Shown: positions 12,488 to 22,063 of the stretch, piece by piece
Position numbering within the stretch: position 1 is the stretch's first letter
Layout: each line of letters starts with the position of its first letter
Assembly (NCBI GenBank): GCA_965656605.1
Contig: CBFHLC010000027.1
Location: 1 to 28,700 of the forward strand
Reading direction: 5' to 3'
DNA length: 28,700 nt
From: Litorivicinus sp965656605
GTDB taxonomy: Bacteria; Pseudomonadota; Gammaproteobacteria; Pseudomonadales; Litorivicinaceae
The notes under the pieces: generated by a model
What the model saw: only the letters and a program-made list of their open reading frames with translations
Told to the model about the DNA's origin: nothing
Databases searched by the model: none
Made by a program: the position numbers and the translations under genes

Positions 12488-14332
12488 TCATGCCGGTCTT
12501 TCAGGTGTAGCCAGACCATCAGATAGCCACCGTCGCCAGCCCCCATATTCGGTGATATCGGTCGCACCTTTTAACCCGCCCGCATCACAAATAAATCCTG
12601 TGACCCAGCGCCCAGTATCTAATTCGATCTTACCTAGTCCCAGTGGTTGCGGAATCCCGTTTAGAAATGATCCGATTTCAGAGGCTGGTACAGACCAAAC
12701 TTCCAGTTCGATCGATCGGCCGTCCTCATCGTTTCGAACCATGGCTGGTCTCTTGATAGGTCCTCCGGGTAATTGGTAAAGGCAATAATGTTCTGAGCTG
12801 AAGCAACGTTTTTGTAAGGTCGCACCGCGTTCGCGCAATTGCCAATTCAACGGTAGCCCGTCTAAGTGTGCTCCACAGACCGCAATATCAATGCGAGCAA
12901 AGTCCGAACGGTTTTTACGCATAGGCGCTACCCGAGGCCGTGACGATGTGCCTACCGGCGTAGAAAAAGTAGTTTGAAGCCTGCGTGCAATGGCCATTAG
13001 ATCTCGATCACTGAATGCCTGTGCAGACAAGGTCAGTCCAAAGGGTAAGCCTTGATCTGTAAATGTGGCGGGTATGGATAACGCAGCCATGTCGAATAGA
13101 TTCATGAAGTTCGTGTAGTAACCCAGCTCTGAATTATGCTGTGTCGGGTTTGCTAGCATCTCGGTCAAGGTAAAGTGACGACCTGCTGTTGGAGTTATCA
13201 GACAGTCGACATCTTTTAACTCAGTTCGGGCGCGCTTTTTTAAGGCTTCTAAACGATACATTTCGCTAAACAGCTGAGAGGCAGGGACGTCTTTGCCGGG
13301 TTCAATTATGCTGCGTACTACCGAATGAACCGCCTCTGGCTTGTGGTCTATGATCGACTGCGTCGCGAGGTATCGCTCCGCTACCCAAGCTCCCTCATAT
13401 AACAATAAGGCGGCCTCGTTGAAGGGTTCAAAATTGATCTCTACTAACTCGACGTCAGGGGTTGATTCTAGGGTGGCTATTGTTTCGGCGTAGGCTTGAG
13501 CGTACGCAGTCGAGCCAAAAAATTGCAATTGTTTGGGTTTAAGTACCCCGATTTTCAGGGGCCCATCTCTGAAGCCAGTGTTGCGAACTTGATTGCTAAA
13601 CGGGTTAGGTCGACTGTAGGCGTCATTGGGGTCATAACCCTCTGCAACTGCAAGAACCGCGTCAGCATCTTCTAAGTCCAAAGCAAAAATGGTCATGCAG
13701 TCTAAGGTTCGACAGGCGGGAACCATCCCTGTGGCGGACAGCAAACCAATAGAGGGTTTGACGCCAATCAGATTGTTGAAGCCTGCTGGCACTCGGCCAC
13801 TGCCGGCGGTATCTGTACCCAAACTGAACGATGCCAAGCCGAGGGCGACGGCAGTAGCTGAGCCACTGCTTGAGCCACCCGATAGGTATTCAGGGTTATA
13901 TGCGTTTCGGCAAGCACCAAAGGGTGATCGTGTTCCATTGAGTCCAGTGGCGAATTGGTCCAAATTCGCTTTGCCGATTGGGATTGCACCAGCATCGATC
14001 AGTTTTTGAACCACAAATGCCGAGGCATCAGGCGTGTAAGCGAACTCTGGGCATCCAGCTGTGGTGGGAATGCCGGCTAAGTCAATGTTGTCCTTGATCG
14101 CGAAGGGTATTCCCCATAGCGGGCAGTCGTTTAGGTCCTTTAAGCGCAACGCATCCAAGTAAGGTTGGGTTTCCTCAGCAGACAGCAAATGTGTCCAAAC
14201 GCAATGCTCAGATGTTGAAGCTGATTGGGCACGAATTCGGTCGAGTAGCTCAGCGGGTTTAATGTCTCCGGCCAAATAAGCCTCGCGCAGCCCAGTAACG
14301 GTCATATCCAACATAAAATTCCTTGTAGTCAT
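12488..14332 (-). CDS. atzF: Allophanate hydrolase AtzF
   Basis: A 614-residue protein. Residues about 10-450 are an amidase-signature domain with the catalytic Lys80 (PFAIKDNIDLAGIPTT), the Gly/Ser-rich loop GGSSSGSATAVALG with cis-Ser154, and nucleophile Ser178 in GTDTAGSGRVPAG. About 475-600 is the AtzF C-terminal domain (IAVCGAHLDGLPLNWQL...YCLYQLPGGPIKRPAMV...). It hydrolyses allophanate, finally yielding 2 NH3 and 2 CO2, the last step of the pathway encoded here. ATG 14332 overlaps the carboxylase stop by one base. An ATG at codon 7 (14314) has the better ribosome binding site (AAGGAA) and could be the real start. It is the last gene of the operon. Confidence 0.93.
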   Translation of the reverse strand: MTTRNFMLDMTVTGLREAYLAGDIKPAELLDRIRAQSASTSEHCVWTHLLSAEETQPYLDALRLKDLNDCPLWGIPFAIKDNIDLAGIPTTAGCPEFAYTPDASAFVVQKLIDAGAIPIGKANLDQFATGLNGTRSPFGACRNAYNPEYLSGGSSSGSATAVALGLASFSLGTDTAGSGRVPAGFNNLIGVKPSIGLLSATGMVPACRTLDCMTIFALDLEDADAVLAVAEGYDPNDAYSRPNPFSNQVRNTGFRDGPLKIGVLKPKQLQFFGSTAYAQAYAETIATLESTPDVELVEINFEPFNEAALLLYEGAWVAERYLATQSIIDHKPEAVHSVVRSIIEPGKDVPASQLFSEMYRLEALKKRARTELKDVDCLITPTAGRHFTLTEMLANPTQHNSELGYYTNFMNLFDMAALSIPATFTDQGLPFGLTLSAQAFSDRDLMAIARRLQTTFSTPVGTSSRPRVAPMRKNRSDFARIDIAVCGAHLDGLPLNWQLRERGATLQKRCFSSEHYCLYQLPGGPIKRPAMVRNDEDGRSIELEVWSVPASEIGSFLNGIPQPLGLGKIELDTGRWVTGFICDAGGLKGATDITEYGGWRRWLSDGLATPERPA

Positions 14333-17300
14333 TATTCGATTACCAGTAACGAAGCACCGACGGCAATGGATGCTCCAGGTTCGACCAAGATGCGTGTTAC
14401 TCGTCCTGCTTGTGCGGCTTGTATGGGGATCTCCATCTTCATTGATTCAAGCACCAGCAAAACATCACCAGCTTCGACCCACTGATCTAGGTCCACGCAT
14501 ATCTCCCAGACCCCTCCTGCCAACGGGCTGTCAATCACAGTTGCATGGTCTGGCCAGTCTTGCTGGCTGATTTCTGGTGTGGCTTCCACCGAATCGAACT
14601 TGAATTGCCCATCAGAATGCCAACGTGCCAATTCGTCTTCAAAAGCGATCTGCCGATGCTGCTTAAACGAATCAATGCTTTGCGAATGTTGATTAATAAA
14701 GTCTTCATAATCCGACAGTGAAAATGTGGTGGGTTCTATCCGTAATGGATAGCGGCCATTTGGGAAGTCCTTTCGGATGGCCAAAAGCTTCTCTTGAGAT
14801 ACGGGATAGAACCTTATTTGGTCGAAAAAACGTAACAACCAAGGCTTTTCAAACTCAGGAGTTTCGACGTAGCGGTTCCACATTTGTAACGTTCGACCAA
14901 CGAACTGATAGCCACCAGGACCTTCCATTCCGTAAACGCATAGGTAGGAGCCACCAATTCCCACTGAATTCTCTGCAGTCCAAGTACGAGCAGGATTATA
15001 TTTTGTGGTGACCAGTCGCTGTCTCGGATCAATGGGTGTCGCAACGGGCGCGCCGAGATAAACATCACCCAATCCCATGACTAAATAGGAAGCCGAAAAA
15101 ACGATATCCTTAACCGCTTCGATATCAGGTAATCCATTGATTCTGCGAATAAACTCTAGATTGCTAGGGCTCCAAGGGGCGTTTGCTCTGACGGTTGAAT
15201 TGTATTTTTCGGTCGCGATGCGACAAACCTCATCGTCCCAGCTGAGCGGGATATGAACTATTCGAGAAGGGACTTCTAGGTCCATGATCTGTTCAGATAA
15301 AACACGCTCACCTTCTACTAGGCGATTGATCAGATCCGTTTGACTGATTTCAAATGGATTGTAGTGAACTTGAAGCGACCGAATACCCGGAGTTAGCTCG
15401 TAAAGGCCATTCAATTGCTGGTGTTCGAGCCACTGCATTAACGCATGAGCACGGAACCTCAACTTGATATCCAGCTCCATCGGACCGTATTCAACCAGCA
15501 AAAAGTGATCACCGGCGCTTCGAAAAACAATCTCCTCACCGAACTCGTTGGCTTTTAACCTGCGTAAAATTGGCGAACCCCGATAGGATTCGACAGAGTG
15601 GGGTAATTCGCACGGTTCGAGTGTTGTAAGCGTGTTCAGTTGTTGCTGCTCTAATTGAAGCGCACTAGCAGTCGAAACCGGCACGAAACGCACACGGTCC
15701 CCCGCTTTAAGTTGTCCAATTTTCCATAGGTCGGCAGTAATAACCGTAGCTGGACATACGAAACCACCCAAAGATGGGCCGTCAGGCCCCAAAATAACCG
15801 GCATGTCGCCCGTAAAGTCGACCGTGCCAAACGCATACGCGTTGTCGTGGATATTGGAGGGGTGAAGCCCAGCTTCTCCGCCATCTAGTCGCGCCCAAGT
15901 GGGTTTGGGCCCAACCAATCGAACCCCTGTTCGGCTGGAATTGAAGTGAACCGTCCAAGTTGAGTCAAAGAAATCGTCGATGTCTTGGGGAGTTAGAAAA
16001 TCTGGGGCGCCGTGCGGACCGTAAATCACCCGCAATTCATAATTCTGGTCAAGCTTGGGTAGAATCTTCGAATCTACAACGTTGGCCTGAACTGGACCTT
16101 TCGATTTCAAACACGGTAAGACATCACCCGCTGCTAGAGCCCGGCCATTGAGTCCGCCAAACTTACCTAGCGTAAAAGTGGACTTGGACCCTAAATAATT
16201 GGGGACATCAAAGCCACCTGCGACCGCCATGTAGCCACGCGCTCCAGAACCAGATAGAGGGCCAACCGTTAACACTTGTCCTGACTGGACGTTAACGATG
16301 GACCAACATTGAATTGGGATGCCATCAAGCGTTGCCTGAACGTCAGCTCCACCCAGTACGATTTGAGCCGCTGCCGCAAAACGAAGTGTGGGCCCGTGTA
16401 CTGCGTATTCCAACGCACATGCGTCCTCTGGATTGTTCAGTAAACGGTTGACTAAGCGAAACGAATAACTGTCGAAAGGGCCTGAACGAGGAACGCCGAC
16501 ATGCCAATAGCCTGCTCGTCCGGGGAAGTCCTGAAGGGTGGTTTGGGTTCCACCGGCCAAAACTTCTATTTTGTTTGGCAAATAATGGAACTCGTCCAAA
16601 TAGCGTGTGGTGATTTTGCCGCTTTGCACCCGCTCGTCTTTGACCAAGACGAGTAAATAATCCAAGTTTGTTTCGGTACCGTAGATCTTTGTTTCGCTTA
16701 ACGCCTGTTCTAGAGCACTTAGCGCAGCGGTTCGATCCGCCCCCGCGCAAATTAATTTACCCAGCATTGGGTCGAAAAACGTCGGAACTTCAATGCCGGA
16801 TTTAATCCAATGATCTATACGACATGACTTGCTGTCCGGCCAAGATACCTGAGTAAGTAAACCAGGGCATGGCTGAAATTGTCGCCATGGGTCTTCAGCA
16901 TAAACACGCACTTGGATTGCATGCCCGCGGGGTATGAGTTGTCCAAGGACGTCGACCATAGATTCCGTTTCGTTCGCGGCGATCTTTAACATCCACTCAA
17001 CCAGATCTAGACCAAATACTTCTTCAGTCACGCCATGCTCTACTTGCAGCCGGGTATTTACCTCGAGGAAATAGAAACGATCCTGATCTGCATCAAAAAT
17101 AAACTCGACGGTTCCCGCATTGCGATAGTCAACGGACTCAAGTAATCGCTGAGCCGTTGTGTGGAGCTGTTTGCGGATTTCATCGCTTAGGTGAGGTGCT
17201 GGACATTCTTCAATGACCTTTTGATTGCGTCGTTGACTGGAGCAATCTCGCTCGCCGAGTGCTACGGCGCGACCGGCACCATCGCCAAGTATCTGCACCT

Positions 17301-17925
17301 CGATGTGACGGGCATTGGCAATAAATTTTTCGATGAACACGCCATCGTCTGCGAAATTGTTAGCGCCTAGCCGTTTGACGGATTCGAATGCCTGCTTTAA
17401 CTCATCGGCACTGTTGCATCGCTGCATGCCGATCCCTCCGCCGCCAGCGGTCGTCTTCAACATAACTGGGTAGCCGACTTGGTCGGCCGTCGTGATGGCG
17501 GCGCTAACATCGGTTAACAAGTCGGAGCCCTTTAGCATGGGAACCCCAGCAGCGTGCGCCAGTTCGCGAGCACGATGCTTCAATCCGAATTCACGAATCT
17601 GATGGGCGGTAGGGCCAATAAACTTGAGCCCTTCATCGTTGCATCGCTCTACGAATTCGGCGTTTTCGCTTAAAAAACCATAGCCTGGGTGTATGGCTTC
17701 AGCGCCCGTTGCCTTAGCAATCTCGATAATCTTCTGTGCGTCTAGATAAGTCGTTGCAGCTCCGCCGTTGCCCAAGGGAACGGCTTCGTCCGCTAAGACA
17801 ACGTGTAAACTTTCGGCGTCAACTTCAGCGTAAACGGCAACAGACGCGATATTCAGGCGTTTTAGGGTTCGGATAATCCGTACTGCGATCGCTCCGCGGT
17901 TCGCAATGAGTACTTTGTTAAACAT
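14332..17925 (-). CDS. uca: Biotin-dependent urea/guanidine carboxylase (probably guanidine carboxylase)
   Basis: A 1197-residue multidomain enzyme. Biotin carboxylase occupies about 1-450 (KVLIANRGAIAVRIIRTLKRL, KTTAGGGGIGMQ for ATP, FLEVNTRLQVEHGVTEE). The carboxyltransferase, made of KipA-like then KipI-like halves, spans about 465-1080 (GPDGPSLGGFVCPATV; YNPARTWTAENSVGIGGSYLCVYGMEGPGGYQFVGRT). The biotinyl domain at the end has ESMKM with biotin-accepting K1163. Homologues are labelled urea carboxylase, but members under ykkC riboswitches with the DUF1989 pair were shown to prefer guanidine, giving carboxyguanidine. That context applies here, so guanidine is the inferred substrate. GAGA lies before the ATG, and 70 bases separate it from the preceding gene. 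Confidence 0.93.
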   Translation of the reverse strand: MFNKVLIANRGAIAVRIIRTLKRLNIASVAVYAEVDAESLHVVLADEAVPLGNGGAATTYLDAQKIIEIAKATGAEAIHPGYGFLSENAEFVERCNDEGLKFIGPTAHQIREFGLKHRARELAHAAGVPMLKGSDLLTDVSAAITTADQVGYPVMLKTTAGGGGIGMQRCNSADELKQAFESVKRLGANNFADDGVFIEKFIANARHIEVQILGDGAGRAVALGERDCSSQRRNQKVIEECPAPHLSDEIRKQLHTTAQRLLESVDYRNAGTVEFIFDADQDRFYFLEVNTRLQVEHGVTEEVFGLDLVEWMLKIAANETESMVDVLGQLIPRGHAIQVRVYAEDPWRQFQPCPGLLTQVSWPDSKSCRIDHWIKSGIEVPTFFDPMLGKLICAGADRTAALSALEQALSETKIYGTETNLDYLLVLVKDERVQSGKITTRYLDEFHYLPNKIEVLAGGTQTTLQDFPGRAGYWHVGVPRSGPFDSYSFRLVNRLLNNPEDACALEYAVHGPTLRFAAAAQIVLGGADVQATLDGIPIQCWSIVNVQSGQVLTVGPLSGSGARGYMAVAGGFDVPNYLGSKSTFTLGKFGGLNGRALAAGDVLPCLKSKGPVQANVVDSKILPKLDQNYELRVIYGPHGAPDFLTPQDIDDFFDSTWTVHFNSSRTGVRLVGPKPTWARLDGGEAGLHPSNIHDNAYAFGTVDFTGDMPVILGPDGPSLGGFVCPATVITADLWKIGQLKAGDRVRFVPVSTASALQLEQQQLNTLTTLEPCELPHSVESYRGSPILRRLKANEFGEEIVFRSAGDHFLLVEYGPMELDIKLRFRAHALMQWLEHQQLNGLYELTPGIRSLQVHYNPFEISQTDLINRLVEGERVLSEQIMDLEVPSRIVHIPLSWDDEVCRIATEKYNSTVRANAPWSPSNLEFIRRINGLPDIEAVKDIVFSASYLVMGLGDVYLGAPVATPIDPRQRLVTTKYNPARTWTAENSVGIGGSYLCVYGMEGPGGYQFVGRTLQMWNRYVETPEFEKPWLLRFFDQIRFYPVSQEKLLAIRKDFPNGRYPLRIEPTTFSLSDYEDFINQHSQSIDSFKQHRQIAFEDELARWHSDGQFKFDSVEATPEISQQDWPDHATVIDSPLAGGVWEICVDLDQWVEAGDVLLVLESMKMEIPIQAAQAGRVTRILVEPGASIAVGASLLVIE

Positions 17926-17995
17926 GGATTCTCAAATCCGGGCCGTCCCGGTCTGTTATTTCTGAACATGGTCGTCCATGTCAGGGGTTAATCAC

Positions 17996-18634
17996 TTAGT
18001 CCCAAATCACCACATCAATCGGTGTTGGGTTGAACCCATTACAGGGATTGTTTAATTGAGGGCAGTTCGAAATCAGTAAGATTAAATCCATTTTTGCTGT
18101 GAATTCGACGTACTTGCCGGGTGAAGATATGCCGTCCTCAAAGGTCAATTCGCCCTCTGGGGTGACCGGCACATTCATGAAAAAGTTGATGTTGTGAGTG
18201 ATCGAGCGTTTGCTGAGCCCCAGTTCAGGGTGCTCCGCGACCGCCAACATCCAGCTGTCTCGACAAGAGTGCATCGACCGCTTCTCTAAATCGTAGCGCA
18301 CGCTATTGCTTTCGCTGGCGCACGCACCGCCAACGGTATCGTGTCTGCCGCAAGTATCCGCAACGATTTCCGCCATGACCTTACCCTCGCTCGACCGCAA
18401 AATAGAGCCAACGGTTAGGTACAGCCGCTGCTGCATCCGAATCGTATCTTGAGCGCTGTAGCGCTCTGTTGGATCGATGGCACTGAACAGCAGGGTGTCC
18501 GCGGCTTGATTTCCTTCTAAGTCCACCAGCCTTACGGTTTGACCATTTTTCACTTTGCCCAAATAGTAGTCACCTGAGTCAACCGTGACTGTTTGGACTG
18601 CTGATGCAATATCCAACTGACTGGCGACTAACAT
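17996..18634 (-). CDS. Carboxyguanidine deiminase subunit, DUF1989 (urea carboxylase-associated protein, second of pair)
   Basis: 212 residues from ATG 18634. It has the DUF1989 signature set: VKNGQTVRLVDLEGNQAADTLLF, ERYSAQDTIRMQQRLYLTVGSILRSSEGKVMAEIVADTCGRHDTVGGACASESNSVRY, HSCRDSWM, INFFMNVPVTPEGELTFEDGISSPGKYVEFTAKMDLILLISNCPQLNNPCNGFNPTPI. The conserved Cys, His and Asp in DTCGRHDT and CPQ are probable metal or catalytic residues. The two DUF1989 proteins act together as carboxyguanidine deiminase (CgdAB), yielding allophanate and ammonia. Which one is A or B I cannot decide. A longer frame from 18733 overlaps the upstream gene and is rejected: GGAG sits at the right distance from 18634, with a seven-base overlap. 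Confidence 0.9.
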   Translation of the reverse strand: MLVASQLDIASAVQTVTVDSGDYYLGKVKNGQTVRLVDLEGNQAADTLLFSAIDPTERYSAQDTIRMQQRLYLTVGSILRSSEGKVMAEIVADTCGRHDTVGGACASESNSVRYDLEKRSMHSCRDSWMLAVAEHPELGLSKRSITHNINFFMNVPVTPEGELTFEDGISSPGKYVEFTAKMDLILLISNCPQLNNPCNGFNPTPIDVVIWD

Positions 18635-19353
18635 GACTGGGCTCCTAGGTAATAGAGTTCGGTGTTTCGAAACGCGCGTTGATTTTCCTCGCACGACATT
18701 CTGCAGGCATCGTTGCCGGTTGGGGGCGGCCATGTTCCCAATTCAAAACGTACTGGATTTGCTGGATAGGTATTGCTTGACGCCAGGGGGTGAGGGCAGG
18801 TGTGCACCACGACCAAGGTGTCCATTTCAAATCGCAAGGTGATCGTGTCCCCTGCAGCGCTGTGATTGGCAGCGCGAATAAACCGACCCTCTGTATCGAC
18901 AGAGACCTTGTTGAACCAATTGACATTGGATGCTAAATCATCGCTGGACATGCCATATTTGGTGAGCTCGACCAAGAAAGCGTCATGACCGTTTTGATGC
19001 CAGTTATTGCGATCGTTTTGGTAATCGCGAGCGCCATACTGCTGGGTGATGTCAGCTGCGCGCGAATTGCCGCACATCGTCTCATGCCAACCGACGGAAT
19101 CTTGGACAATTGAGGCGAACACTCTTCCCATATCTGAGTGCAAGCAATGTCCGTGCGTTAGCTTGAAGGTATGCTGACACTTCAAGGTATCCGGTGCGTT
19201 GTATTTTTCCAGAAGGTTTTCGGGGTTATACAACATCATCCCGACATTGGAGCCACCAGAAATATCAGTCATACGCAGCGCTGTCCCTCTACGCATCCTG
19301 AATGACCAGTGAGCTCCGCCAGGCAAGTCGGTCGAGTATTGAATATCAAACAT
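18628..19353 (-). CDS. Carboxyguanidine deiminase subunit, DUF1989 (urea carboxylase-associated protein, first of pair)
   Basis: A 241-residue paralogue of the next gene. It reads DLPGGAHWSFRMRRGTALRMTDISGGSNVGMMLYNPENLLEKYNAPDTLKCQHTFKLTHGHCLHSDMGRVFASIVQDSVGWHETMCGNS, then NVNWFNKVSVDTEGRF and DTLVVVHTCPHPL. This is the GGAHWS form of the pair. It contains the aligned WHET and TCPHPL positions corresponding to GRHDT and NCPQL in its partner. Known partners form a heteromeric metal-dependent carboxyguanidine deiminase. Its ATG overlaps the ATPase gene by eight bases and its stop overlaps the next subunit by seven, so the pair is translationally coupled. Both subunits are complete and normal in length. 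Confidence 0.9.
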   Translation of the reverse strand: MFDIQYSTDLPGGAHWSFRMRRGTALRMTDISGGSNVGMMLYNPENLLEKYNAPDTLKCQHTFKLTHGHCLHSDMGRVFASIVQDSVGWHETMCGNSRAADITQQYGARDYQNDRNNWHQNGHDAFLVELTKYGMSSDDLASNVNWFNKVSVDTEGRFIRAANHSAAGDTITLRFEMDTLVVVHTCPHPLASSNTYPANPVRFELGTWPPPTGNDACRMSCEENQRAFRNTELYYLGAQSC

Positions 19354-20134
19354 TTAGCTTGTCCTTAAATTTTGCCGTGACAGAAAGATCGCCGTCGATT
19401 GACTTGAGTTTCTCGTGATTCATGTCGCCTACGGGAAGATCGTAGGTGACGGTGGCGCCGTAAGAATTGGGCGATTGCTCATCGACACGAATCTTGTCAA
19501 ATACCAGCAGCCTAGTGCCTAAGTGAAACCCCTCATTTAGATCATGGGTAACCATAAATACGGTCAGTGAGAATCGACGCCAAAGATCAAGCACTAGGTC
19601 ATGCATATCCGCGCGAATGCCTGGGTCCAATGCGCCAAATGGCTCGTCTAATAATAGAATTCGCGGTCGATTGATCAGCGCTTGTGCAATGGCCAGACGC
19701 TGGCGCATACCGCCAGATAACTCGTGTGGATATCGATCTCTAGCGTGTGATAGGCCAACTGCGTCGAGTAACGTCAAGGCTTGTTCAGCTGTGGCCCGTT
19801 TTTCTACTTTTGATAGCCAGCCGGTCCACCCCGATTTCGCCAGTTTCTTCGCAGTCGTTAAGTTATCCAGGACGGTTTTATGAGGGAACACCGAGTACTG
19901 CTGAAAAACAATGCCGCGGTCGGGTCCTGGTTCTTGAGGAAACGGCATGTTGTCCAGCGTGAGCGACCCTGACGTGGCTGATTGAGTGCCGAGGAGCAGA
20001 TTCAAAAACGTACTTTTACCACAGCCAGAAGCGCCTACCATGGTAATGAATTCGCCCTCAGCGACTTTGAGGTTGAGTTGTTCCAAGACCACATTGTCCC
20101 CATAGCGTTTCCATAGGTTCTTAGCTTCGATCAT
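19346..20134 (-). CDS. ABC transporter ATPase, nitrate/taurine (SsuB/TauB) type
   Basis: A 262-residue ABC ATPase. Walker A is GASGCGKS (34-41). It has a Q-loop VFQQYSVFPHKTV, the signature LSGGMRQRLAIAQAL, Walker B RILLLDEPFGALD and the H-loop MVTHDLNEG. It is closest in pattern to the NitT/TauT importer ATPases. It powers the importer with the permease immediately upstream (ATGA overlap of four bases) and the binding protein. Genes of this type occur repeatedly beside urea/guanidine carboxylase genes, so guanidine import is the likely role. Nothing is missing; the approximately 20-residue C-terminal extension is unremarkable. Confidence 0.92.
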   Translation of the reverse strand: MIEAKNLWKRYGDNVVLEQLNLKVAEGEFITMVGASGCGKSTFLNLLLGTQSATSGSLTLDNMPFPQEPGPDRGIVFQQYSVFPHKTVLDNLTTAKKLAKSGWTGWLSKVEKRATAEQALTLLDAVGLSHARDRYPHELSGGMRQRLAIAQALINRPRILLLDEPFGALDPGIRADMHDLVLDLWRRFSLTVFMVTHDLNEGFHLGTRLLVFDKIRVDEQSPNSYGATVTYDLPVGDMNHEKLKSIDGDLSVTAKFKDKLNV

Positions 20135-20952
20135 TGCTTGTCACCTGCATCTAACCATGGGAAAAATCGCCGATTTGCCACAATAAGGCTGCGATCCAGA
20201 AGAAACGCTAGACAAGTAATCCAAGCCACATAGGGCAAGATGACGTCCATAGCCATGTAGCGGCGCACCAAAAATATTCGGTAGCCCAAACCATCAGTAG
20301 AAGCGATTGCCTCTGATGCGATTAGAAATAGCCAACCCGCCCCGAGTGATAAACGCACGGCATCAATCAGTCGTGGTAATATTTGCGGCAACACTACGTG
20401 GACTAAAATTTGCCAAGTGTTGGCACCTAATGTCTGAGCCTTGACCAGCTGCTCTGTTGGAATTTCACGCGCTCGTTTTTGAATATCCCGAGCAATAAAT
20501 GGCGAAATTCCGATCGCAATCAAGGCGACTTTTGAGACCTCTCCAAGGCCAAAAACAATGAACAAAACCGGCAGAATCGCCAACGGAGGTATTAAGGAAA
20601 TCAGGGTCACTAAAGGGGCAAATGCTGCGCCGATTAGCGGTAGTATTCCTGTGGTCACGCCCACCAATAACCCAACCATTGCTGCTAAGGCGATACCTAT
20701 TAGTAAGCGCCACAAGCTGCTGGCGGTATCGACCCAGAATAAGTACTCCCCCGTTCGTCGGCTCGGCTCAAAAGCCAGTTCGTTAATGGCGCTGGCCATC
20801 TGACTGAAGCTAGGCAGTAATTTATCGTTTGGGTTTATGGCAAGGCGCATCTCAGATGCGACCCCATACCAAATTATCAATGCGACGACCGGAATCAACC
20901 CCAGCACGATGCTGGCCGGGGTTGTTGGTCGGATGTTGATGAAACGCTTCAT
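20131..20952 (-). CDS. ABC transporter permease, NitT/TauT type (guanidine importer)
   Basis: A 273-residue protein with about six membrane segments, beginning TPASIVLGLIPVVALIIWYGVA. The binding-protein-dependent permease fold includes the EAA-type loop in REIPTEQLVKAQTLGANTWQILVHVVLPQILPRLIDAVRLSLGAGWLFLIASEAIAS. The extra periplasmic segment after the first TM (SEMRLAINPNDKLLPSFSQMASAINEL) is common in this family. It is 20 bases downstream of the binding-protein gene and overlaps the ATPase by four bases. Like the other subunits it is associated with urea/guanidine carboxylase operons. Substrate is inferred from context only. Confidence 0.92.
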   Translation of the reverse strand: MKRFINIRPTTPASIVLGLIPVVALIIWYGVASEMRLAINPNDKLLPSFSQMASAINELAFEPSRRTGEYLFWVDTASSLWRLLIGIALAAMVGLLVGVTTGILPLIGAAFAPLVTLISLIPPLAILPVLFIVFGLGEVSKVALIAIGISPFIARDIQKRAREIPTEQLVKAQTLGANTWQILVHVVLPQILPRLIDAVRLSLGAGWLFLIASEAIASTDGLGYRIFLVRRYMAMDVILPYVAWITCLAFLLDRSLIVANRRFFPWLDAGDKQ

Positions 20953-20972
20953 CGAGATCTCCGCTTAAGCCT

Positions 20973-22013
20973 CTACAGCTGTCCGTCTGAGGCCATTTGC
21001 ATGTAATCTGGAATAAACCGGAGTTTGAGATTTTGCTCTGAGCCCAGCAGTGCAGAAGGTGTCTGAATGCCGATGAATGAAGAATCAGCAGCGCCAGCCC
21101 CTAATAAGCCGTGCTCAAAGGAAAAGTCAGCGACGTTTTGCATGGTGGTGGCCAAATCCGCACTATTGACGAAGTCGACGGCTTCGATTGGTGAGTAGAA
21201 CATCTGTGTGCTGTCGAGTTGGCTTTGATAACCGCTCAGGTCAGTGCCTGATGCTTCTGCCATATAAGTTCGAGCCGCCACGCCTTCGGGCGTATCGCTG
21301 CTCATGATCGACATGATTTCATACCACGCACCGGTTAGCGCTTTCCCAAATTCAGGATAGTCTGCGAGGGTGTCGGTATTGACCACCAACAAATCAATAA
21401 TCTCGCCAGGAATTTGTGATGAGTCGAATACCACGTTGCTATCGGGCATGGCGCTAACTTCGCTTAGAAGCGGATTCCACGTGGCTACCGAAGTAACGTC
21501 ATCAGTGCCATAAACCGCTACTAAGTCAGCATCTGATGTGTTGACAACTGTAATGTCCTTTTCACTGAGTCCGACGCTGTCCAGTCCGCGCGCGAGCATG
21601 TAGTGGGAGACGCTGAGCTCTACGAGATTGACGTTTTGACCCGCGATGGCACGAAGGTTGTCATGACCCTTCACGACAACACCGTCGTTACCATTTGAGA
21701 AATCACCGACGATTAAAGCGGTACTATCGACGCCGCCGGCTGCCGGAATCGTCAATGCATCCATATTTGTCATCGTGCAACCGTCAAATTCTCCGACGGT
21801 GTATTGGTTTATCGACTCGATATAATCATTGATTTGAACAACGTCGATATTGATGCCGTATTTATCAGCCCATTTGTCGACGATGCCTTGCTCGGCGCCG
21901 TAAGCCCAAGGCATCCATCCGACATAGATTGACCAGCAAATTTTGAAATCGTCGCGCGCCATGGCGGGCGCTGACAATGCGAGTGAGAGAGCAGGGACCA
22001 AAAAGCGCTTCAT
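20973..22013 (-). CDS. Periplasmic substrate-binding protein of the (guanidine) ABC importer
   Basis: 346 residues, with a Sec signal peptide MKRFLVPALSLALSAPAMA and mature RDDFKICWSIYVGWMPWAYGAEQGIVDKWADKYGINIDVVQINDYIESINQYTVGEFDGCTMTNMDALTIPAAGGVDSTALIVGDFSNGNDGVVVKG. This is the NitT/TauT binding-protein fold, of the subtype repeatedly found beside urea/guanidine carboxylase genes. Aromatic and acidic residues near the start (CWSIYVGWMPW, DYIES) could line a pocket for a planar cation, but this is inference. It is the first gene of the operon, 51 bases after the riboswitch core, with GAGGTG before the ATG. Known ykkC-linked clusters with this gene order suggest guanidine uptake. Confidence 0.9.
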   Translation of the reverse strand: MKRFLVPALSLALSAPAMARDDFKICWSIYVGWMPWAYGAEQGIVDKWADKYGINIDVVQINDYIESINQYTVGEFDGCTMTNMDALTIPAAGGVDSTALIVGDFSNGNDGVVVKGHDNLRAIAGQNVNLVELSVSHYMLARGLDSVGLSEKDITVVNTSDADLVAVYGTDDVTSVATWNPLLSEVSAMPDSNVVFDSSQIPGEIIDLLVVNTDTLADYPEFGKALTGAWYEIMSIMSSDTPEGVAARTYMAEASGTDLSGYQSQLDSTQMFYSPIEAVDFVNSADLATTMQNVADFSFEHGLLGAGAADSSFIGIQTPSALLGSEQNLKLRFIPDYMQMASDGQL

Positions 22014-22063
22014 TTTTCACCTCAATAGTTTAAGTAACACGTAACGTGATCTGGCTATCGCCA

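Noticed and set aside
12354..12779. 141-codon plus-strand frame over the atzF 3' end
   Set aside because: Mostly antisense to atzF, no recognisable family and no good ribosome binding site; treated as a shadow frame.
14332..17925. Urea as the main carboxylase substrate
   Set aside because: The ykkC riboswitch and the deiminase pair point to guanidine; urea activity cannot be excluded from sequence alone.
18635..18733. Longer start for the second DUF1989 gene
   Set aside because: It would overlap the first DUF1989 gene by 100 bases and add a low-complexity basic segment; ATG 18634 has GGAG correctly placed and a short coupled overlap.
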